Positions 56,666 through 64,000 of a DNA stretch of 64,000 nt are shown piece by piece; position 1 is the first letter of the stretch, and every line of letters begins with the position of its first letter. The DNA lies in assembly GCA_030998225.1 (NCBI GenBank), contig JAPYXD010000450.1:1-64000 (forward strand). The letters are read 5' to 3'. This stretch comes from Diplolepis rosae. Lineage: Eukaryota > Arthropoda > Insecta > Hymenoptera > Diplolepididae. Made by a program: the position numbers and the translations under genes. The notes under the pieces were generated by a model, which had not been told where the DNA came from, did no database searches, and saw only the letters and a list, made by a program, of their open reading frames with translations.

Positions 56666-57802
56666 TGTCTACAGGTCGCCTATAAGTTCGAGATGTGAAT
56701 CTTCTTTTAACAAGGATTAATTCCGAAAAAGTTTTCTGGGTGATTTAGGAATCAAATTTTTCCGGACTATTTCTATCTTGAAAATTTCCTAAATTATCCT
56801 TAGTCTCTAGACCACTTTTGTCAGAGGTACTTCTAAGCAAATGCTGTGCAAGAATTGTGACATAGTGTGAAGAATAAATTCAGAAGCAAGATAATACTGC
56901 AAAATATTGTCTTTTACGTAAGTATTCATTTGCATAAAATTGTTAATACAGTTATATTTTTGACGTGATAATAAGGTTTATTTTGTAGAAATTTAATTAC
57001 ATTGAGGAAATTAATTTGTGAAACTACTCGAATGAGTTGAGTAAATATTTATTCAGGCTACTCTTTTCAGCCACAGTTAGGTACAAAGATAATTGGATAA
57101 GTTTATTAAATATAGGAGTTTTAAAAAAAATTAAAACAGAAGATTTATTGTGCAGTTCAATAATTAAAAGATAGTTTAACTGAAGGTTAAAGTATAATTC
57201 GCAGTTGTGTAAAATGTAAGGTACAATGTAGTATAGTGGAAACCAGTCGAAGAAACCGTGAGAGTCTGCAAAGAAACTTTCAAGCAGTGTTTGCAACATA
57301 AAGCACTTGCTTTTGAAAGCTTTGCTATATACATTTACACTTTCGAGCATATACACAATACACATATACATACAGAAACATATAGTCTTGTTTATAGCTT
57401 ATAATTTTATAAAATTTCGCAGACATACAGTGTAAATACTTAGCTATGATTTACGTACATATATACTAAACTATTCTTATATTACACGCTTGTATAAACC
57501 TATACCCAAGTACTCGAAACTTCCATCGTTTCACATTGAGAGTAAAGTTTTGCACTGTCCTTCAATACTGATACCTTTATATTTATTTTTTTCTGTGTTA
57601 CATTCTAAGTGGAACAAATGTCTCACTGCTTGTAAAAAATGACACGCCAAAAATTGCTGGTTCTCCAAGTTCTATCTATAAAGGATCAAACATTCTATGG
57701 ACCCAGGGTAATTTGAGAAAATTAGTACATTTTTCTGAAAATATTGTAGTTAAGGTTTGAATAAAATATTCAATAAATATAAACTTTCACAAACCGTTTG
57801 CT
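56666..57802. other. intergenic, nothing recognised
   Basis: AT-rich. A minus-strand frame at about 57024-57371 looks like chance, with a low-complexity hydrophobic product. Confidence 0.4.
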
Positions 57803-57875
57803 GACCATTCGCTGCGATCTCGTAATAATATAAATAAAAAGAGCATAAAAGACATTTAAATTGTTTCAATTATGA
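57803..57875 (+). repeat. short dispersed repeat, copy B
   Basis: It shares CTCGTAATAATAT, GAGCATAAA and ACATTTAAAT words with 38936-39000, and ends where the large inverted repeat begins. Confidence 0.6.
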
Positions 57876-58159
57876 TAAAAACGTAAACTTTAAGATTGAA
57901 TATTACATTTTCATTTTTACGTTACACACATTTTCATTTCACTTTTTTGCAGCCTAATCACAGACTTTTCATTACAAAAATGAATTGCTTTACGGAAAGG
58001 TAAAATTTTCTAATAGAAGGAGATAAATTAAAAAGCTGAAAAATGTGTTGAGTGATATTTGCATATGACCACATAAGTATTTATTAATTTCAAATTTGAC
58101 ATGAAAATTTTTTTTTCAAGTTAGTGTTTAAATCTTGTCACGATTTTACAAGATCTTAT

Positions 58160-58629
58160 CCCTATTGAAAAACTTGACGTAAAAAATGACGTAAAAAACG
58201 ACGTAAAAAATGGCGTAAAAAATGACGTAAAAAACGACGTCAAAAATGGCGTAAAAAACGACGTCAAGAATTGGGATAGTTTTTTATGTCATTTTTTACG
58301 TCATTTTTTACGTCAAGAATCTGTTGTCTTGAAAAGTGATATTGAAAAAGTGTGCGTGCATGTTGTAAATAATGGCACTGAGTATTTGTGTGTGGTACTT
58401 AATTTATACTCTTATTAGAAAAATATAGTCGATTCATTATATTTAATTGAATATACTCTTATAGAATCAGTAAACTAAAGTTAACCATAAAATATTGTAC
58501 TATTTATTTTCCTCTTACATTTTTATGTCACTCCTTTACGGTAGGCGATTAAATATAAATTGTTTAGGCTTCTTAAAGAAAAACTTTACATAAAAAATGA
58601 CGTAAAAACTTTACATAAAATCAATAGGG
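58160..58629. mobile_element. GACGT-array MITE, copy 2, in the left foldback arm
   Basis: CCCTATTGA starts it and TCAATAGGG ends it. The right foldback arm lacks this block, so the insertion is later than the palindrome. The site looks like TTAT|...|ATAG, with an AT duplication possible. GACGTAAAAAA/TTTTTTACGTC arrays lie at 58180-58315, with fewer units near 58600. AGGCTTCTTAAAG is shared with copy 1 at 43345. Confidence 0.88.
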
Positions 58630-59403
58630 ATAGACAGCTGCAATCTGTTAAATGGAATATTTTGTAATTCTTAACTTGCCTGTTCTTATGAAATCGTGTG
58701 AAAAATTTAAAGTCGATAAATGGTTAAAATTTTATATCAAGATTTTAATTACAACATTTTGCAGCTTTGTGAATAAACTGTTTCATTTAGAAAATACTTC
58801 AACTCTGTAAAGCATATTTAAATTTTAAGTGTAAAATCCGTGCTTAAGTCACAAAAAGTAAGATAAAAATACTCTCATTATAAAATTAAGAATGTAGATT
58901 TAGCACTCATTAGGTCAAATGTTTATTTTTCTTCATGTAAAATACTTTAAACATAATTCTCTGATTAAATATTTTTTAAATGTTGGAACATTTAAGAAAT
59001 TCATGAATATTTAACCTATTTATAAAAACTAAAAATTAACAAATAAAGCTTCGACTGACAAATCTGAGAATTTGTCAATTATTGATCTTTTTTCTTGTAA
59101 CTTTGAACATAGGAGGACTTGAAATACCAAAATGACATTATTTTCCAAGTGATGGTTAAACCTTTCTTTATTTTTATGAGGATTCTTTCCGAAGTTTATT
59201 TCAGGTGAGTGACTTTTTTTTTAATGAAAGATTTTGTAATTCTAAATTATAGGCTCATCTTGTAACATTGTAAAAAGATTTAAAAACTTTAAAGTTAATT
59301 GTATAATACAAGTACTTTTATCCCAAGTTTTAGTCGACCTATCCGCAGACTTTTAATTTGAAAATTGGGATTCTTTATAAAGAGGAAAAAATTGTGTTAT
59401 TAA

Positions 59404-59803
59404 CCCTCCGTTACCAAACTTAAAAATTGTTACACGGTTACCAAACCCTAGAGGATTTCTCTCTGCGTGTTAGAACATCTGCAGTGTTGCCAAATGTTGC
59501 GACTACTTGGTTGAACATGTAACATCAAAATGTGGCAACACCGCACTCAAGAACTCAAGCTATTTTCATTGCACGAAAGCCAAACTATGGAGGGATTCCC
59601 TCAGAATCCACGCACCTCTGGTTTTGAAAAGTGATTATTGAATGAGTATTCTACTTGAACATTTTTTATTGCTACAAAAAGCTTCAGGAATAATTCGTGG
59701 AAAGGTATTCAAACGGACCAGACTGTGTCAAGTGCAAAATAGAAGTTATTTCGAAAAAACTGACCCCACTGAGGGGATCCCTCATATGTTTGGTAACAGA
59801 GGG
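59404..59803. mobile_element. 400 bp piggyBac-like MITE in the foldback loop
   Basis: CCCTCCGTTACCAAAC at the left is inverted at the right (GTTTGGTAACAGAGGG). It is flanked by TTAA at 59400-59403 and 59804-59807. A TTAA target and CCC-starting TIR are piggyBac hallmarks. No transposase is encoded. Confidence 0.88.
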
Positions 59804-60845
59804 TTAAAGCAGTTAATTCCCAGAGTTTGAATATCTTCCATTTAATATTTTGATTTGAAACATTGAATACTTATTAGCTTTGAATAAGACAGAAAAATTT
59901 ACTTTGAAGCTTTAGAATATTTTTACAATTTTACAAGATGAGCCTAATTTATAATTACAAAGTCTTTCATTAAAAAAGAAGTCACTCACCTGAAATAAAC
60001 TTCTGGAAACATCCTCATAAGAATAAAGAAAAGTTTAAGCATCACTTGAAAAATAATGTCATTTTGGAATTTTAAGTCCTCCTATGTTCAAATTCACAAG
60101 AAAATAGGTCAATAATTAACAAATTCTCAGATTTGTCAGTCGAAGCTTTATTTGTAAATTTTTAGTTTTTATAAATAGATTCTATATTCATGAATCTCTT
60201 GAATGTTCCAACATTTAAAAATATTTAATCAGAGAATTATGTGCAAAGTATTTTACATAAAGAAAAAATAAACATGTGACCTAATGAGTGCTAAATCTAC
60301 ATTCTTAATTTTATAATGAAAGTATTTTCATCTTACTTTTTGTTACCTAAGCACAGATTTTACACTTAAAATATAAAAATGCTTCACAGAGTTGAATTAT
60401 TTTCTAAACGAAGCAGTTTATTTACAAAGCTTTAAAATGTTGTAATTGAAATCTTGATATAAAATTTTAACCATTTATCGACATTAAATTTTTCATACGA
60501 TTTCATAAGAACAGGCAAATTAAGAATTACAAAATATTCCATTTAACAGATTGCAGCTGTCCATAAGGTCTTGCAAAATCGTGACAAGATTTAAACACTA
60601 ACTTGAAAAAAAATTTTCTTCTAAAATTTGAAATCAATAAATACTTATGTGATCATATGTAAATATCACTGAACACATTTTTCAGTTTTTTAATTCATCT
60701 CCTTCGATTAGAAAATTTTTCCTTTCCGTAAAGCAATTCATTTTTTGAATAAAAAGTCTGTGATTGGGCTGCAAAAAAGTGAGATGAAAATATGTCTAAC
60801 ATAAAATTGGGAATGTAATATTCAATCTTAAATCTTATGTTTATC

Positions 60846-61568
60846 CATTCTTAATGCTAAATAACTCGCTAATTGAAAATTTTTTAAATTTACAAAATTG
60901 GTCAAAAGTATGGATATTCGAAATTTCTAATTTAAGCTTTCCTTTAAAAATGTCAAATATTTTCAATTTATATATATCAGTAAATATCAGTTATTTTTCC
61001 TCAACTTCAGATTAGTCTTTGGGAAATAAATTTACTCATGAATCAAGATTAAAAGTTTCATAAATGTTTTTTTCAACTGCACATGCATTTCTAAATAAAT
61101 GACAACCATGAGAGTTCCAAATAAATGACATAAATTGTTAAAATATAAACAATCTGTAAGGTTATCAAAGAATTGATAATTAGAATTTGTATATCTTCAG
61201 TATTGTTAAAAATTTAATACGATGTTCTTGTTAATAATCACTTTAGGGTCCAGAAATAATCATATTTTCAAACGTTTCGACTGTGATCGGAGTTCTCATC
61301 AGTGATCTTTATTTCTAAAATATAAAAACATTAATTAAAATATTTTACATATGAGCCGTATTTTGGGATAAACTTTGGTAATGTGAAAAATGTAAAAAAT
61401 GTAAAAAAAAAACCATGAGAAAATTTACATAAATTGTACAGAAACATCGATAAATTACCTACAAATTTCCTTAGGAATGACAATAAATTTGTACCACATA
61501 ACTTTAAGATACATCAACTAAAAAACTAGTATATATTTGTGTTTGGATAATTTGGATAACTTCGAGAA
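60846..61568. other. intergenic with hammerhead-like motif
   Basis: AT-rich with no gene. It contains the hammerhead-like core at 61273-61302, described separately. Confidence 0.45.
61273..61302 (-). ncRNA. hammerhead-ribozyme-like core, candidate
   Basis: On the minus strand CTGATGA is followed by GAACT...AGTC, able to form a short bulged stem, and then GAAACG. This is the invariant hammerhead core order and the wording found at Penelope-like element termini in arthropods. Stems I and III are not shown. Confidence 0.4.
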
Positions 61569-61903
61569 GGGGCTCGAATTTTCAACCTTTTACCGCGCAC
61601 GCTGATACTCAATTAACCATAACTTCTACAAAAGTTATCCAAATTAATTTTTTTATGGAGGTCTTAGGAACTTTTTTTCATCAGCTTTACGCTGAAGGCA
61701 ATGGTTTTAGATTTCAAAAATTATTTGAACTTCATTTTTTAATTTTAAACATATTTTTGACTTTTTCTCCAAGTGTGGCCGTTAATTTTTTTTCAAAAAT
61801 TATGTTTAAAAAAAAGCTTGACTTTCTACTTTTTCTACTTTTGTAGAAGTTATGGTTAACTGAGTATCAGCGTGCGCGGTAAAAGGTTGAAAATTCGAGC
61901 CCC
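61569..61903. mobile_element. 335 bp MITE with ~66 bp TIRs
   Basis: GGGGCTCGAATTTTCAACC continues through TTTTACCGCGCACGCTGATA and is inverted at 61838-61903 with about one mismatch. The flanking target duplication is unclear. The internal 200 bp has no long frame. Confidence 0.93.
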
Positions 61904-61914
61904 TGTATAGTGAT

Positions 61915-61965
61915 AACCCGTTGTACTAGAGACGTGTGACAACCCGTTGTACTAGAGACGTTATC
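61915..61965. repeat. short direct repeat beside the MITE
   Basis: AACCCGTTGTACTAGAGACG occurs twice in tandem, about 26 bp apart. Confidence 0.85.
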
Positions 61966-62839
61966 TTAGGGGAATTAAAAGAGGTTCACTAGGACAATAA
62001 TTTCGCGGACTTTCAAGGAAATCGGAGACAAAGTTTTTAGGCGGGTACACTTATAATATAAGTATAAAATTGCACAGGATTATTCATGAAAATTAGCTTA
62101 GAGTTGCTAATTTGAATTCTACACTCTAATATTCAACACTTTATAACTGAAAAAAAAGAAATCAGAAATCAGTTTCGAAACTTTTGAAAGTATTAAACCT
62201 TCTGAGTTATTATTTCTTGAACCTAAACTAATTATTAACAACATCGTATGAAATTATTATTTGAGGGTCGATACAAGTCCTATTTTATGAATATTGTTGA
62301 AAATATTATTGAAATTGATATACCAAAGACAATTTAATTTTAATACGGATATATTCATATTTCAATAAACCTGTATATCAGCTGAAATCAATATTCCAAA
62401 ATATTTGAATCTTCAGACTTATACATTTCAAGCTTAATTTGTTCATGATACATTTTATCAAACTTTAATAAACAGTTATACTTTTTTATGTTATTTTATG
62501 CAAAGTTGCATGCATTTAATACATTTTTCATAATAATAATTGCCCAAATAAAATCCCATTCTACTGTTTGAAAGTTTACTCAACTGCTTCGGAATCATTT
62601 TTAATTTGCTATCGAATAATGAAACAAAATTATTGTAAAACTTCCTCATAAGCCTTAATTCACTTTTGGCTAATCATTCGCAAATTACTGTTTTCAGTGT
62701 AATAAGTGAGGAAAGCATGCAATTACAGACAAGTGTGGTCTTTACGAGTTCTGTAAACATCAGAAATTTCCGATTGGGACATACTTTTAGATATTTTATT
62801 CCTTTCTTTCCAGATTTGACTCACGTATAGTCGACTAAA
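61966..62839. other. upstream region of the 62840 gene
   Basis: AT-rich. TTCCTTTCTTTCCAG at about 62801-62815 is a good 3' splice site just before the ATG at 62840. A 5' UTR exon further upstream is likely but not visible. Confidence 0.45.
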
Positions 62840-64000
62840 ATGAAGAGAACTAAATCTACTTTAGGAATCAGTGCCCGGCATTGTAGGAGGATCAAAGCTA
62901 GCAGAGTGGCTGCTGAAATGCAAGAAATAATACATGGAAAACGGAAACTTACTGATCTCAGTGACGATGACTTATCTGATACGATTGATTACACCGAGCA
63001 AACTTTTTCACAAAAATCAATGGATGTTGATATTGCAGCAGGCACTGCGACTCCTATACCCCAACCAGAAGATGACCTTATATTTCCGTCTAGGAACGAT
63101 GATTTTTCACACTTTGATGGTCTTTTTCCTCATGATGCAGACACTGACACTAGCAGTGAACCTGATCCGAATAGTGAATTTGAAAATGATGTTGAATTGC
63201 AATGGTTCGACTGTCAGGAAAATTATAATGAGCTCTCTGTTGATAATGTACCAGAATACGACGATACAACTTTCCCGGATTTCACGGAGGAAGATAGACG
63301 TTTAGATCGGTCAGATAAATTCAAACATCATCTCAGTTTGTGGTCTCTTGCTTTTGGAATACCACATATTGCTTTGAAAGTTCTTCTCGTCATTTTACGA
63401 AATTACACGGATCTCGTTTTGCCACGCGACAGTCGCACACTACTGAAAACTCCTCGGCATGTTGACATGATTGAAATGCCTAATGGTGCTCAGTACTGTC
63501 ATTTTGGTCTGACGAAAGCAGTAGAAGAAATTGCACATAACTATCGAAAACGTGGAATTCGTACTAGACAAATTAGACTGATTTTTAACATAGACGGTTT
63601 GCCCATTTAAAAGTCTTCAGAGAACTCACTTTGGCTCATTTTATGTTCCGAAACAATATTAAAGAAAGTTTACACCGTAGGGATTCATGTTGGTGCAGGA
63701 AAACCGAAATACCCAAATATTTTTCTCGATCGCTTTGTGAATGAAGCAGCGGAATTGTGTGGCTCTACAAGAATTATGAATGGTCATCAGTTTGAAATAC
63801 TCTTCCACGCTTTAGTGTGTGACGTTTCAGCAAAATCTATGGTTTTAAATACTGCGGGACATAGTGGGTACAACAGTTGTTCCAAGTGTACTCAATGTGG
63901 AACGTGGCAAGTACCGCAAGGTCGAAAGGTTCAAGGAAAAGGAAGAGTATGTTTTCCATTTGAGCAGAATCAACCAGAAGTTCGTTTACGCACTGACGAG
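62840..64000 (+). pseudogene. CMC/EnSpm-like transposase, one stop, runs off window
   Basis: The ATG at 62840 opens a 256-codon frame to TAA at 63608-63610. The same frame then stays open to the window end. The N-terminal ~150 residues are acidic and low complexity (SDDDLSD, DTDTSSEPDPNSE). The conserved part has LPRDSRTLLKTPR, YCHFGLTKAVEEI and FNIDGLPI, then, after the stop, GIHVGAGKPKYPNIFLDRFV, CDVSAKSM, GHSGYNSCSKC and RTDE. An NIDG aspartate followed by CD and a Cys-rich GHSGY block resembles Tnp2-like transposases as I recall them; the superfamily name is tentative. The TAA falls where relatives have a hydrophobic residue, so it is probably a nonsense mutation. Confidence 0.7.

Larger units (their letters stand above)
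57873..60845. repeat. ~3 kb foldback: large inverted repeat with ~0.95 kb arms
   Basis: The left arm 57873-59305 and right arm 59895-60845 are inverted copies over the whole length, with many small differences. Examples are TTTGCAGCCTAATCACAGAC against its complement near 60760, and TTCGACTGACAAATCTGAGA against its complement near 60130. The left arm is longer because of the MITE at 58160-58629. The loop holds another TTAA-flanked element. No transposase gene is present, so it is either a foldback transposon or a palindromic duplication. Confidence 0.88.

Noticed and set aside
57024..57371. 115-codon minus-strand frame
   Set aside because: AT-rich, hydrophobic low-complexity product, no homology or gene context; consistent with chance.

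Overview
The window is eukaryotic nuclear DNA, most likely from an insect. It is AT-rich and intron-bearing. It carries an arthropod-type mix of transposable elements: Ty3/Gypsy, BEL/Pao, an R1-like non-LTR element, mariner, a second Tc1/mariner-type transposon, several hAT elements, a tRNA-derived SINE head and many MITEs. No bacterial operons, CRISPR arrays or plasmid or phage genes are visible. The exact species cannot be told from the sequence. I found no complete intact host gene; the only host-gene-like signal is a weak two-exon candidate on the minus strand near 17.3-18.65 kb.

Region by region. 1-12645 is one Ty3/Gypsy retrotransposon on the minus strand: 5' LTR at 11370-12645, tRNA-Gly-type primer site, long leader with repeats, gag, pol (protease, RT, RNase H, an extra block with two AT-hooks, integrase), polypurine tract, and a 3' LTR with a ~950 bp internal tandem duplication. 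It is young-looking but dead: one gag stop, several integrase lesions and a lost RNase H segment. 13124-14342 is a mariner copy. 14.3-21.5 kb holds hairpin elements, an 8-bp-TSD element, the candidate split gene and three tandem-repeat blocks. 21.5-33 kb is a nested wreck: BEL/Pao gag and protease, then a Tc1/mariner-type transposon, BEL/Pao RT, an R1-like element itself split by a hAT fragment, then BEL/Pao integrase.

33.5-45.4 kb is a MITE-rich stretch with a second copy of the Tc1/mariner-type element in inverse orientation, a Ty3/Gypsy integrase remnant and fragments of another hAT family. 45443-50455 is a nearly full-length hAT element with matching 8-bp target duplications, a BED finger, an intron and a dimerisation domain, but broken by a stop, frameshifts and an insertion. 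50.8-57 kb holds further MITEs, a SINE head and direct repeats. 57.9-60.8 kb is a very large inverted repeat, with a TTAA-flanked element in its loop and another MITE in its left arm. 62840 to the window end is the first part of a large transposase-like gene with one premature stop.

The genes do not form a cooperating pathway. Each protein served its own element, and the window records successive insertions. The most unusual structures are the AT-hook insertion in Gypsy pol, the FTZ-F1/ERR-like half-site repeats in its leader, the hairpin inside the large hAT, the GACGT-array MITE family, two hammerhead-like motifs and the 3 kb foldback.
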